A DNA stretch of 36,300 bases from Bryobacterales bacterium (GTDB lineage Bacteria > Acidobacteriota > Terriglobia > Bryobacterales > Bryobacteraceae): positions 1 through 36,300 of the forward strand of contig JAEUQF010000247.1 of assembly GCA_016789745.1 (NCBI GenBank), in the 5' to 3' direction. This document shows, piece after piece, positions 6,721 through 14,664 of this stretch (position 1 is its first letter; each line of letters starts with the position of its first letter). The position numbers were made by a program, and so were the translations under genes. A model generated the notes under the pieces. That model had not been told where the DNA came from, did not search any database, and saw nothing but the letters and a program-made list of their open reading frames with translations.

Positions 6721-8742
6721 CTACATCAGGCCTTGACGTGCCAACAGGGCATTCAGTTCCGGCTCACGGCCGCGGAACTCCCGGTATAGCTTCGAGGGGT
6801 CCTCGCTGTCGCCGCGTTCGAGAATGCACTGCCGGAACCGCCGGCCCGTCTCGCGGTCAAAGACGCCGTTTTCCAGAAACAGGGCAAAAGCGTCGGCATC
6901 CAGCACCTCGGCCCACTTGTACGAATAGTAGCCTGCTCCATAGCCCACCGGGCTTCCAAACAGGTGCGTGAACGCCAGAATCATCGCATGTTCTTGCGGC
7001 AGCGTCGCCGGCGAAAACTGCTGCAGGATCGCGCGGGAGTAGGCTACCAGGTCGCCATCCCGGCCCGCATCGTAGTCGCGATGCAGTTTCAAATCCACAA
7101 TGCCGAAGCTCAACTGCCGCATCTGCGCGTTCGCCGCACGATACGCCCTTGCCCGCCGCATCTTCTCGAACAGATCCTCCGGGATCGCGGCGCCCGTCTC
7201 CCAGTGCCGTGCAAACAGGTCCAAGGATTCGCGCTCCCAGCACCAGTTCTCCATGATCTGCGAGGGCAACTCCACGAAGTCCCAGGCAACGCTGGTGCCC
7301 GAGAGCCCGCGTACGTCCACACGGCTCAGGCAATGGTGCAGCAGGTGTCCGAACTCGTGGAAGATGGTCTCCACTTCGCGATGGGTCAACAGCGCCGGCT
7401 TTCCTTCCACTGGCTCGGTATGGTTGCCGCAGATCACGCCGATGTGGAAGTAGCGCGGATCCGCCGGAGCCCCCGTGAGAAACGCATCCATCCAGGCACC
7501 GCCGCGCTTGGTCTCGCGTGGGAACCAGTCCGCGTAGAAGGCCCCAATGCGCTGGCCTTCTTCCCGAATCTCGTAATACTTCACGTCCGGGTGCCACACT
7601 GGCACGCCCGGCACTTCCACTACCTGCACCCCATACAGACGCTCGACGATGGAAAACATCCCGGCCAGCACCTGCCCCTCCGGGAAATACGGGCGGAGTT
7701 CTTCCTCATCGAAGTCATACTTAGCCTTGCGCTGCTTCTCGGCGTAGTAGCCGATATCCCACGGCTGCAACGGCGCGGCATCCGGCCCTTCCAACGAGCG
7801 GCGGAACCCTTGTAGCTCGTCGTTCTCGCGCGCGTAGGCGGCCTCGGTACGCTGCTCCAGATCGGTCAGAAACTCCGCCGCCGCCCGCCCGGTCTTCGCC
7901 ATGCGATCCACCAGCGCCAGATCGGCGAAATCGGCGAAGCCCAGCAGTTGCGCCTTGGCCTTGCGCATTTCCAGGATGCGCGGCACCAGGTCGTGATTGT
8001 CGAACGGCTCCCGCGCGGCCCTCGTCTGGTAGGCGCGATAGAACCGCTCGCGCACGGTGCTGTCATCCAGATAGGTCATTAGCGCGACGTAGCTCGGCGC
8101 CTGCAGCGTGAACCGCCAGCCCTCCACACCCTTGGCCCTGGCCGATGCCCGTGCCGCCTCCAGCGCGCTCGGCGGCAAGCCCGCCAACTGCGCCGCGTCA
8201 GGGAACACCTCTTCGTAGGCGTTGGTGGCATCCAGGACGTGTTCGGAATAGCGCGTCGTCAACTGCGCCAACTCCACGTCGATCTCGGCCAGCCGCTGCT
8301 TACCCGCCACATCCAACTCCGCCCCATGGCGGCGGAAGTAATCGAGCGTCTTTTCGAGCGACCGCCGGCGCGCTCCGGTCAGCGCCTTCGCCTCGGCGGT
8401 TTGGGAGAACGCCAGCAAGGCGCGCCACAGCCCGTCATGCAGCGGAATCTTCGAATAGAACTCGGAGACCTTCGGCTCCACGGCATTGTGCGCGGCGCGC
8501 ATCTCGGGCGACGTTGCCACGCTCTCCAGGTGCCGCACCACCGTCATCGCATAGTCCAGCCGTTCGGTGGCATTATCGAGCGCCTCCATCGTGTTCGCCC
8601 ACGTTCGCTCGCCGGTAGCGGCGGCAATGGCTTCGATGGCGGCCTGCCCTTCCTGCAGCAACTGCTCCATGGCCGGTTCAACCTGCGCGGCCTGGATCTC
8701 ATCAAATGGAATGGGGATACGAATGGAAACCAGTGGGTTCAT
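6721..8742 (-). CDS. M3-family oligopeptidase (oligopeptidase A-like)
   Basis: 673 residues, the usual length of the family. The zinc site 'HEFGHLLHH' gives H462, E463 and H466. The third ligand is the glutamate in the following 'WDFVELPSQIMENW' block, which is highly conserved in M3 peptidases. 'GYYSYKWAEVLDADAFALF' near the end is the substrate-binding tyrosine region. There is no signal peptide, so the enzyme is cytoplasmic and degrades short peptides, in other bacteria including cleaved signal peptides. It is 31 bp upstream of the first redoxin gene and may be read with it. No Shine-Dalgarno is obvious in front of the ATG. Confidence 0.95.
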   Translation of the reverse strand: MNPLVSIRIPIPFDEIQAAQVEPAMEQLLQEGQAAIEAIAAATGERTWANTMEALDNATERLDYAMTVVRHLESVATSPEMRAAHNAVEPKVSEFYSKIPLHDGLWRALLAFSQTAEAKALTGARRRSLEKTLDYFRRHGAELDVAGKQRLAEIDVELAQLTTRYSEHVLDATNAYEEVFPDAAQLAGLPPSALEAARASARAKGVEGWRFTLQAPSYVALMTYLDDSTVRERFYRAYQTRAAREPFDNHDLVPRILEMRKAKAQLLGFADFADLALVDRMAKTGRAAAEFLTDLEQRTEAAYARENDELQGFRRSLEGPDAAPLQPWDIGYYAEKQRKAKYDFDEEELRPYFPEGQVLAGMFSIVERLYGVQVVEVPGVPVWHPDVKYYEIREEGQRIGAFYADWFPRETKRGGAWMDAFLTGAPADPRYFHIGVICGNHTEPVEGKPALLTHREVETIFHEFGHLLHHCLSRVDVRGLSGTSVAWDFVELPSQIMENWCWERESLDLFARHWETGAAIPEDLFEKMRRARAYRAANAQMRQLSFGIVDLKLHRDYDAGRDGDLVAYSRAILQQFSPATLPQEHAMILAFTHLFGSPVGYGAGYYSYKWAEVLDADAFALFLENGVFDRETGRRFRQCILERGDSEDPSKLYREFRGREPELNALLARQGLM

Positions 8743-8774
8743 ACAAGGGGTAATAAGGGGATGCGCCAGCGCGC

Positions 8775-9083
8775 CTATCCGATGGCTTGATCCAGAAGCG
8801 ACTCCATCTGTTTCGCACGGTCGCGAAACAGCGTTCGCAGCTCTTCGATCGCCTTCAACTCACGCTCCACGGTGAGGTTGCGATCGGCCAGATGTAAGCA
8901 GGCAAGTATGGCCAGACGGGCCGGGTCGGAATTGGAACTGCGCGCGGCAATTCCGGAGATCAGTTCATCCACACGATTGGCGAGGTCCACTACTTCCTGG
9001 TCCTCGCCGGTCGTGGTCAGCGTAAAGCTTTGATTGGCAATCGTAACGCGGACCGGCCTTCGTTGCTTGTTTCCGGCCTCCAT
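8775..9083 (-). CDS. zapA: Cell division protein ZapA
   Basis: 102 residues. The N-terminal part 'RPVRVTIANQSFTLTTTGEDQEVVDLANRVDELI' is the ZapA globular domain, and the C-terminal half 'DRNLTVERELKAIEELRTLFRDRAKQMESLL' is the coiled coil used for tetramer formation. ZapA binds FtsZ and bundles protofilaments at midcell. The start is 9 bp after the stop of an upstream coiled-coil gene, with no separate Shine-Dalgarno, which suggests translational coupling. Confidence 0.85.
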   Translation of the reverse strand: MEAGNKQRRPVRVTIANQSFTLTTTGEDQEVVDLANRVDELISGIAARSSNSDPARLAILACLHLADRNLTVERELKAIEELRTLFRDRAKQMESLLDQAIG

Positions 9084-9092
9084 GAGACTAGA

Positions 9093-9386
9093 CTAACTCG
9101 CGCTGAGAGCGTCCATCTGTCCCAACAGCTTTTCAATCCGCGACCGCACCTGTTTGCGGTCACCCTGCAGCGCCTCGATTTCCTTCTGCAGACGTAAGGT
9201 CTCCTGCCGCGCCGTTGCCAGCGCCTCTTCGGCACCGTCGCGCTCCCCTTCGGCTGCCTTCAGCCGGTCGGAGAGGGCGGCGTTCTCCTTGCGGAGCGCC
9301 GCCACCAGTTCCACCGCGCGGAGGATGCGCTCCTCCAGACTGGCCAGGAATTCGGCTTCGTCTTCCCTTAACAGTTGTGAGGCCAT
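9093..9386 (-). CDS. Small coiled-coil protein, ZapB-like by context
   Basis: 97 residues, almost entirely heptad-rich: 'EAEFLASLEERILRAVELVA' followed by 'KENAALSDRLKAAEGERDGA' and 'LQKEIEALQGDRKQVRSRIE'. A strong ribosome binding site (GGAGGGTAAACG-ATG) fixes the start. It lies directly upstream of zapA. Short fully coiled proteins next to zapA have been named ZapB-like, but homology cannot be judged by eye because coiled coils converge. A structural partner for ZapA at the divisome is a reasonable guess; a generic coiled coil is the alternative. Confidence 0.7.
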   Translation of the reverse strand: MASQLLREDEAEFLASLEERILRAVELVAALRKENAALSDRLKAAEGERDGAEEALATARQETLRLQKEIEALQGDRKQVRSRIEKLLGQMDALSAS

Positions 9387-9439
9387 CGTTTACCCTCCGT
9401 GACGTAACTCTCAGTTTGTAACCAGGGAACAGGCTTCCC

Positions 9440-9805
9440 CTAGCCGGCCTGCGGCAGTGCCCCTTTGGCCTGCTCCACCAGCGTTTTGAAGCCCGCCTCA
9501 TCGTTCAGCGCGATGTCGGCCAGCATCTTGCGGTTCAAATCAATGCCAGCCTTCTTCAGCCCGTCCATGAACCGGCTGTAGCTGATGCCATTGATCCGGC
9601 ACGCCGCCCCGATACGCACAATCCAGATGCCCCGGAAATCGCGCTTCTTCAGCTTGCGGCCGACATAGCCGTAGCGCAGCGACTTCTCGACGGCTTCCTG
9701 GGCCGAACGATACAGCTTGCTCTTCGTTAGGAAAAAGCCGGAAGCCAGTTCCAGCGTCTTGTGGCGATTATCACGCCGTTTAGTTCCACGTTTTACTCTG
9801 GGCAC
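9440..9805 (-). CDS. rplT: 50S ribosomal protein L20
   Basis: 121 residues, the normal length. '[20 protein letters not shown]' and '[19 protein letters not shown]' are characteristic of L20, which binds 23S rRNA and is needed for early large-subunit assembly. The start is GTG at 9805, with AAAGGAG placed 5 nt upstream. It follows rpmI on the same strand after a 134-bp gap, longer than usual for this pair. Confidence 0.98.
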   Translation of the reverse strand: MPRVKRGTKRRDNRHKTLELASGFFLTKSKLYRSAQEAVEKSLRYGYVGRKLKKRDFRGIWIVRIGAACRINGISYSRFMDGLKKAGIDLNRKMLADIALNDEAGFKTLVEQAKGALPQAG

Positions 9806-9939
9806 GTTTGCTCCTTTCTACCTCATGGCGCCTTACGGCAGCCTGGTTCGGAACCCCATTTCGGGCTTCCCGGCGGGCGATACGGGCAGTGCCTTGCTCC
9901 GGCCGCTCCGCCTCTTAATCTCAACGGTGTTTCGCTCCC

Positions 9940-10137
9940 CTAGTCGTAGGGCAGCATCACCTTGACTTTGGCGGCATCACCCGGTTCCATCACGGCATCC
10001 TGTCCCAGGCGGCGCTTACGGCCCGGCGCCTTGGATGTCAGAATGTGGCGTGCCATCGAGTGACGGCGCATCAGTTTCCCGGTGCCCGTCGTCTTGAACC
10101 GTTTGGCCGCACCTTTGTGGGTCTTCAGTTTCGGCAT
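9940..10137 (-). CDS. rpmI: 50S ribosomal protein L35
   Basis: 65 residues from the ATG at 10137, [20 protein letters not shown], the standard L35 start. 'AAGGAAG' lies just upstream, so the longer open frame reaching 10170 is not used. Most bacteria encode L35 in an infC-rpmI-rplT operon in which L20 or an RNA leader controls expression. Here no infC precedes it: the next gene upstream is an FAD-dependent oxidoreductase, separated by 94 bp that contain a stable hairpin. Confidence 0.97.
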   Translation of the reverse strand: MPKLKTHKGAAKRFKTTGTGKLMRRHSMARHILTSKAPGRKRRLGQDAVMEPGDAAKVKVMLPYD

Positions 10138-10165
10138 AACTTCCTTGGTTGAGCTTGGAAAAGGA

Positions 10166-10193
10166 CACACGTCGTCCCGTTAGGACGCATGTG
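10166..10193 (-). promoter_or_regulatory. Stem-loop in the rpmI leader (attenuator/terminator candidate)
   Basis: On the minus strand CACATG-CGTCC-TAACG-GGACG-A-CGTGTG forms an 11-bp stem (one G-T pair, one bulged A) with a 5-nt loop. A short T-rich stretch (TCCTTTTCC) follows. The hairpin ends 28 nt before the rpmI start. It could terminate the upstream oxidoreductase transcript, or act as an attenuator or L20-type control element for rpmI-rplT. The T-tract is weak, so the call is tentative. Confidence 0.5.
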
Positions 10194-10231
10194 ACACTCT
10201 CGCTAGTGTAACACGATCGTGCGAGCCCGAA

Positions 10232-11734
10232 TCAGGCGCCCAGCCGCGCCGGCGCTGTGCTCACCCGCCCGGGGACCAGTGGCTGCGTCTGCTCCAGGCC
10301 GTGCAGTTCCTCCGCCGAGATGTCCGCACCCTCTTCCAGGTACTCCGCGTCGGCGTTCACCTTCCACAGATCGTACCGGCTGCCCAGGATATTCCGCGCC
10401 GCCAGGATCCCTGTCAGCATCGAGTGATCCATGTTGTTATAACGGTGCATCCCGTTGCGTCCCAACAACTGCAGATTGGGCACCTGTTCTAAGAACGCCC
10501 GCACCCGCCGCAGCCCTTCCTGATACTGCCCGTCGTACACCGGATATGCCTTCGGCACCCGGATCGCCCACCCCTTTATCACCTTGTCCGCGCGCCCCAG
10601 CCCGATCTTCTCCAACTCTTGTTTGGCGAAGTTCACCAGGTCGGCGTCCGGCATCGACCACAGCCCGTCCCCTTCAAAGCAGAAGTATTCCATCCCCAGG
10701 CACGTCACGTTGCGGCGCCCCACCATATCCGCGCTCCAGTTGCCGAAATTCTGGATGCGCCCTACCTTTACTTCCGGCTCATGGATATAAATCCAGTTAT
10801 CCGGAAAGAAATCGCGCCCATCGAGAACCAACCCCACCGTCAAAAAGTCGCGATAGGAAAAGAAGCGCGCTGCTTCCCGAACCTCGGCCGGTGGCGCCGG
10901 ATCCAACGCCTCAATCAATTCCTTCACGGGCATCGTACTCAGAAAGTGCGTCCCCGCATACGTCTTGCCGCCCGCCACTACGCTCGTCACCCCGCCGCGC
11001 TGCCAGCGAATCGCTTCCACCGGATGCTCCAGTTTCACTTCGCTGCCGGCCGCCTCCAATTGCTCCGTCATCCGCTCCCATAACATCCCCGGACCGAACC
11101 GCGGATACAGAAACTGGTCGATGAGCGTCTTCGGTCCCCCACCTTTGCCGGTCAGCCCCAGCGCATTGCGCAGCAGCGTAATCATGTCCAGGCCCTTGAT
11201 GCGCTGCCCGGCCCAATCCGCGCTGATCTGGTCACAGGGAATGCCCCACACCTTCTCCGTGTAGGTCTTGAAAAACGTCCGGTACAGCCGCTCCCCGAAC
11301 CGGTTGATCAGCCACGACTCCAGGTCCTCTTCCCGGCGTTGCGGAAATACCTTGGCCGCCGCGAAACTGGTCATGCACTGCCCGGCTTCCCAGATCCCGA
11401 GCTTCCGCAACGCGTCGGCCGGACGCAGCGGGTAGTGGAAGAAATGTTTGTTGTAGAAAATGCGCGACAGCCGCGGCCGCGTCAGTAAGGCATCCCCCAG
11501 CGTCTCGTGCCAGATCCGCTCGATCAGCTTCACTTTCGTGAAAAACCGGTGTCCGCCCAAGTCGAAGTGATAGCCTTCCCGGCGTACCGTTTTGGCCAAT
11601 CCCCCAACCTGTGATTCTTTTTCCAACAGCGTGCTTGGCACACCCAGTTGGTGCAGTTCCCTCGCCGCGGTTAGCCCGCCGGGCCCCGCGCCTATAATTA
11701 CTGCTCTCTTTCCCAAAGGTCCTCCGAATGACAT
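10232..11734 (-). CDS. FAD-dependent amine-oxidase/UDP-galactopyranose-mutase-like oxidoreductase
   Basis: 500 residues. The FAD-binding loop 'IIGAGPGG' (G15, G17, G20) is followed by the acidic ribose-binding residue in 'STLLEKES' and by 'GGLAKTVRREGYHFDLGGHRFF', the glycine/arginine segment of protoporphyrinogen oxidase and UDP-galactopyranose-mutase-type flavoproteins. The C-terminal 'LLGRNGMHRYNNMDHSMLTG' is the second FAD-contact block. The family (COG1232/COG1233-like) often sits in cell-envelope glycan clusters, but no glycosyltransferases are nearby, so the substrate is unknown. A TTG at 11716 preceded by GGAGG is a credible alternative start that removes six residues. There is no signal peptide. 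Confidence 0.85.
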   Translation of the reverse strand: MSFGGPLGKRAVIIGAGPGGLTAARELHQLGVPSTLLEKESQVGGLAKTVRREGYHFDLGGHRFFTKVKLIERIWHETLGDALLTRPRLSRIFYNKHFFHYPLRPADALRKLGIWEAGQCMTSFAAAKVFPQRREEDLESWLINRFGERLYRTFFKTYTEKVWGIPCDQISADWAGQRIKGLDMITLLRNALGLTGKGGGPKTLIDQFLYPRFGPGMLWERMTEQLEAAGSEVKLEHPVEAIRWQRGGVTSVVAGGKTYAGTHFLSTMPVKELIEALDPAPPAEVREAARFFSYRDFLTVGLVLDGRDFFPDNWIYIHEPEVKVGRIQNFGNWSADMVGRRNVTCLGMEYFCFEGDGLWSMPDADLVNFAKQELEKIGLGRADKVIKGWAIRVPKAYPVYDGQYQEGLRRVRAFLEQVPNLQLLGRNGMHRYNNMDHSMLTGILAARNILGSRYDLWKVNADAEYLEEGADISAEELHGLEQTQPLVPGRVSTAPARLGA

Positions 11735-11842
11735 TTGAAAGAGACCGCCCCCGAATACTTAAGCAAGTCTAGCATTCGTAAGACTGCGCGGTAGGACAGA
11801 ATGTACTGCGTTAACCAGACGTACTAGTGCGAAACCCTACAG

Positions 11843-12214
11843 CTATCGGCCTGCGCGGGCCGGCAGAGCCTGTCCGGCGTAGATCTCCAATTGTTCCGGC
11901 GAGGGAACCACAATGGTTTTCTCGGCATCTTCCCAATTACTCACCAGCGCACGAACGTGTTCGGCCGCCAGCCGGATACACCAGGAATCCGTTAACGGCT
12001 GTCCTTGCTTCTTACTAAGAGCCAGCAGATCGGGGTGGTACAACGCCACCACCTTCTCTACTACCTCTCCATCGTCACAGGTGAGCTCCCACTTTACGTC
12101 CACGGCGTCGGCGTGGCGAATGGAAATCGCATTTTGGATCCAACGCAGCTCGGCGCGCCACTTCCGGCCGAACGGATCCGTGCCTGCCTCAAATTTGCGG
12201 GGGTTCTCGAGCAT
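11843..12214 (-). CDS. Hypothetical protein (123 aa)
   Basis: Begins MLENPRKFEAGTDPFGRKWR. The product is soluble, slightly acidic, with alternating strands in the first half ('WRAELRWIQNAISIRHADAVDVKWELTC') and helices in the second ('IRLAAEHVRALVSNWED'). I recognise no family. Good evidence that it is a gene is indirect: codon-like composition over its whole length, and a terminator of the upstream gene 11 bp before its start, which implies its own promoter in the short gap at 12215-12225 or read-through. It lies 108 bp upstream of the oxidoreductase gene on the same strand. Confidence 0.6.
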   Translation of the reverse strand: MLENPRKFEAGTDPFGRKWRAELRWIQNAISIRHADAVDVKWELTCDDGEVVEKVVALYHPDLLALSKKQGQPLTDSWCIRLAAEHVRALVSNWEDAEKTIVVPSPEQLEIYAGQALPARAGR

Positions 12215-12225
12215 CTTCTAAATTG

Positions 12226-12268
12226 TACAAAAAGAAAGGGGCCGGTCGTGGTCCGCCTAGCCCCCTTC
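12226..12268 (-). terminator. Intrinsic terminator after the sugar isomerase gene
   Basis: On the minus strand GAAGGGGGC pairs with GCCCCTTTC (9 bp, one G-T) around a 17-nt loop that can add three further G-C pairs. It is followed by TTTTT within 'TTTCTTTTTG'. It lies 17 bp downstream of the stop codon at 12285. Confidence 0.8.
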
Positions 12269-12284
12269 TCTGAATCGACCCTGC

Positions 12285-13331
12285 CTATAGGCCCAGAATA
12301 CGCCGGTTGCGCGCGGTGTCCGATGCCGCCCCGGCGAAATCGTCAAAAGCCCGCTTCGGCACATCAATCAGGTGCGACGCGATGAACGGAGCCCCTTCGG
12401 CCGCCCCCTGCACGCTGTCCTTATAGCAGCACTCCCACTCCAGCACCGCCCATGACGAGTAGCCTGCCGCCGTCAGCCGCGTGAACACCTGCTTGAAGTC
12501 CACCTGCCCGTCACCGAGGGAACGGAACCGCCCCGGGCGCTGCTTCCAATCCAAGTAGCCGCCATACACGCCCGCGCGCGCCGACGGCCGGAACTCGGCA
12601 TCCTTCACGTGGAACGCCTTGATCCGCGACCCGTAGATGTCGATAAACCCGATATAGTCCAGGCACTGCAGAATGAAGTGCGACGGGTCATAGTTGATGT
12701 TCACGCGCGGGTGATTGCCGGTGGCTTCGAGAAACCGCTCAAACGTCGCCCCGTCATACAGGTCTTCGCCCGGGTGCAGCTCATAAGCCAGGTCCACGCC
12801 GTGCTCATCGGCGAAGTCCAGAATCGGCTTCCAGCGCGCCGCCAACTCCTTGAAGCCTTCTTCCACCAGCCCGGCCGGACGCTGCGGCCACGGGTAAATG
12901 GTGGGCCACAGCAGCGCGCCGCTGAACGAAGGCGACACCGGCAGCCCCATGTTTTTCGAAGCCCGGATCACGAGCTTCATCTGCTCCACCGCCCACGCCG
13001 ACCGTTCCTTCGGATTGCCATGCAACTCGGCCGGCGCGAACACATCGAACAACTCATCGTAGGCCGGGTGCGACGCCACCAACTGCCCCTGCAGGTGCGA
13101 CGCCAGTTCCGTCACCGTCAGGCCGTTGGTCTGTCCCTTCAATTCATCGCAGTAGTCCTTGGACTCGGCGGCCTTCTTCAGGTCCATGATCCGGCCATCC
13201 CAGCTCGGAAGCTGGACGCCGGTGTACCCAAGCGACTTCACCCACGCGGTGATGGCGGGAAGCGAATTATACGGGGGCTCATCCGCCATGAACTGAGCCA
13301 GAAAAATTGCGGGTCCTTTAATTTGGGGCAT
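12285..13331 (-). CDS. Sugar phosphate isomerase/epimerase (xylose isomerase-like TIM barrel)
   Basis: 348 residues from the ATG at 13331 (MPQIKGPAIFLAQF). The frame is open to 13418, but that part overlaps the intrinsic terminator of the upstream gene, so the longer start is rejected. The family ligands are visible: E184 in 'LAYELHPGED', D215 and H218 in 'NYDPSH', His in 'IKAFHVKDAEF', and E298 in 'VLEWECC'. 'SPSFSGALLWPTIYPWPQRP' is a typical substrate-lid segment. The closest described relatives are the sugar-epimerase-like proteins near dehydrogenases of inositol or keto-sugar metabolism; no such dehydrogenase is adjacent. Cytoplasmic. Confidence 0.87.
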   Translation of the reverse strand: MPQIKGPAIFLAQFMADEPPYNSLPAITAWVKSLGYTGVQLPSWDGRIMDLKKAAESKDYCDELKGQTNGLTVTELASHLQGQLVASHPAYDELFDVFAPAELHGNPKERSAWAVEQMKLVIRASKNMGLPVSPSFSGALLWPTIYPWPQRPAGLVEEGFKELAARWKPILDFADEHGVDLAYELHPGEDLYDGATFERFLEATGNHPRVNINYDPSHFILQCLDYIGFIDIYGSRIKAFHVKDAEFRPSARAGVYGGYLDWKQRPGRFRSLGDGQVDFKQVFTRLTAAGYSSWAVLEWECCYKDSVQGAAEGAPFIASHLIDVPKRAFDDFAGAASDTARNRRILGL

Positions 13332-13364
13332 CGTGTCTATGCTAAACCGAAACCCGCCAACCCT

Positions 13365-13408
13365 AAAAACGAAAACCGCCGCACAGGTCAGCGCCTGTTG
13401 CGGCGGTT
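13365..13408 (-). terminator. Intrinsic terminator after the RRM gene
   Basis: On the minus strand AACCGCCGCA pairs with TGCGGCGGTT (10 bp), with an inner CAGG/CCTG helix, followed by TTCGTTTTT. It is one of the strongest terminators in the window, and it lies inside the longer open frame of the downstream isomerase, which supports that gene starting at 13331. Confidence 0.9.
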
Positions 13409-13440
13409 GCTCGCTCAAACTGAGTTCTTACTGCTTCCGA

Positions 13441-13806
13441 CTACCAGCGGTTGCCGCCACGGCCGCCACCGCCGCCGCCGCCGCCCGGACGTCCGCCACG
13501 GCCACGGCCACCGCCGCCACCGCCGCCGAATCCGCCACGGCCACCACCGCCGCCGCCTTCCGGCCGCGGACGGGCTTCATTCACATTCATGGTGCGGCCA
13601 TGAAGCTGAGCGCCGTTCAACTGCGCAATCGCGTTCTCCGCTTCATTCCGATTGGTCATTTCGACGAACGCGAAACCGCGCGCCTGCCCGGTGTCACGAT
13701 CCGTGATGATGTTAACGCGTTCCACCTCACCATACTGCGAGAAGGCGGCATAGAGATCTTCCTGCGTTGCCTGGAAGCTCAGATTACCGACAAAAATGTT
13801 GGTCAC
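13441..13806 (-). CDS. Glycine-rich RRM RNA-binding protein
   Basis: 121 residues with a GTG start (13806-13804) and AGGAG 8 nt upstream. Residues 1-80 form one RRM domain with RNP2 'IFVGNL' (4-9) and RNP1 'RGFAFVEM' (43-50). Residues 84-121 are an RGG/Gly-rich tail. Bacterial RRM proteins of this type resemble the cyanobacterial Rbp family and eukaryotic glycine-rich RNA-binding proteins, and several are cold-induced. The 5' leader reaching to about 13930 is long for a small gene and can fold, which is compatible with post-transcriptional control. The gene ends in a strong terminator and is divergent from the DUF4230 gene. Confidence 0.93.
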   Translation of the reverse strand: MTNIFVGNLSFQATQEDLYAAFSQYGEVERVNIITDRDTGQARGFAFVEMTNRNEAENAIAQLNGAQLHGRTMNVNEARPRPEGGGGGGRGGFGGGGGGGRGRGGRPGGGGGGGGRGGNRW

Positions 13807-13935
13807 GAACTTTGCTCCTATTCGAACCCTTCACAAACACACTCGTCCTGTGAGCACCCGACTGCGATTGTTGAACGATCCGAAAGGAGGCAACAAAGGA
13901 AACAGGCGGCCCCGGATGGGCCCACGGTTTAAGAG

Positions 13936-14664
13936 ATGTGGCCACAAGACACACATAGATTAACAAAATTTTTCCTCCGCAACAGGGGGGTGGGATTAGA
14001 CGTACTGATCCCAGATGTAAAAAACTGCACTTTGCCGCCCGGATTGTGGACGCTTCCCTTCGTCCGTGCCTTCTCCACCCTGCTGTATCGTGAAAGGGTG
14101 GTTGTTCGACTGTTGTTTGTAGTCCTGCTCGCCGCCGGCGCCTTCTTCCTGGGCCAGCGTGCCGCTTCCCCCCAGCCCGACCCCGTCAACGTCCTGCTCC
14201 AGGTCCGCGACCTCAACCAACTGGCCACCGCCCGCCATACCCTGCAGCGCGTTGTCACTCTCACCGAACAAAAGGAGCCTGTCGGCGCGGAGTCCATCCT
14301 TCTGATCCTGCAAGCCGATGTCGAAGCGGGTGTCGATCTCAGCCGCATCACCTCAACCGACATCACCGCTTCGCCCGGCCGCGTCGAGATCCGCCTCCCC
14401 AAACCGGAGATCCGCATGGTCGCCGTCAACGAAAAGGAGACCCGCGTCTGGGATCGCCAGAAAACCTGGTGGACTCCCTGGGTCCCCTATAGTAATGACC
14501 TCGAAACGAAAGCCCGCCAGGCCGGACTCGATGCCGCCCGTCAGGCCGCCATCGATGCCGGTATCCTCCAGCAGGCCGAAAAGAACGCCGCCGCTTCCCT
14601 CCGCGGTCTACTCCAGATGTCTGGAATCAAAGAGGTCGTGATTATCCCGTCCAAGGCCTCCTGA
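13936..14664 (+). CDS. DUF4230 membrane-anchored protein
   Basis: The longest frame gives 242 residues. The recognisable part starts with a membrane anchor 'VVVRLLFVVLLAAGAFFLGQRA' at about 55-76, followed by a periplasmic or cytoplasmic domain: 'DLNQLATARHTLQRVVTL', 'ADVEAGVDLSRI', 'VEIRLPKPEI', and a C-terminal helix ending in 'LLQMSGIKEVVII', the DUF4230 pattern. The first 50 or so residues are low in typical coding character. The real start may be later, for example TTG at 14044 or GTG at 14098, but neither has a convincing ribosome binding site. Function of the family is unknown. Its stop codon abuts that of the convergent M23 gene with no spacer. Confidence 0.7.
   Translation: MWPQDTHRLTKFFLRNRGVGLDVLIPDVKNCTLPPGLWTLPFVRAFSTLLYRERVVVRLLFVVLLAAGAFFLGQRAASPQPDPVNVLLQVRDLNQLATARHTLQRVVTLTEQKEPVGAESILLILQADVEAGVDLSRITSTDITASPGRVEIRLPKPEIRMVAVNEKETRVWDRQKTWWTPWVPYSNDLETKARQAGLDAARQAAIDAGILQQAEKNAAASLRGLLQMSGIKEVVIIPSKAS

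Noticed and set aside
9387..9439. A terminator after rplT based on GGGAA/TTCCC
   Set aside because: The stem is only 5 bp and no T-tract follows; transcription probably continues into the coiled-coil gene and zapA.
13332..13418. An upstream start for the sugar isomerase at 13418
   Set aside because: The added residues are encoded by the intrinsic terminator of the RRM gene and do not resemble the family.
13441..13560. A tandem repeat or CRISPR-like array in the GC-rich CCGCCGCC tract
   Set aside because: It encodes the glycine-rich tail of the RRM protein; there are no regular spacers.
13908..13922. A regulatory hairpin in the RRM leader (GGCCC/GGGCC)
   Set aside because: A 5-bp GC stem is expected by chance in such sequence, and no conservation can be shown from one genome.
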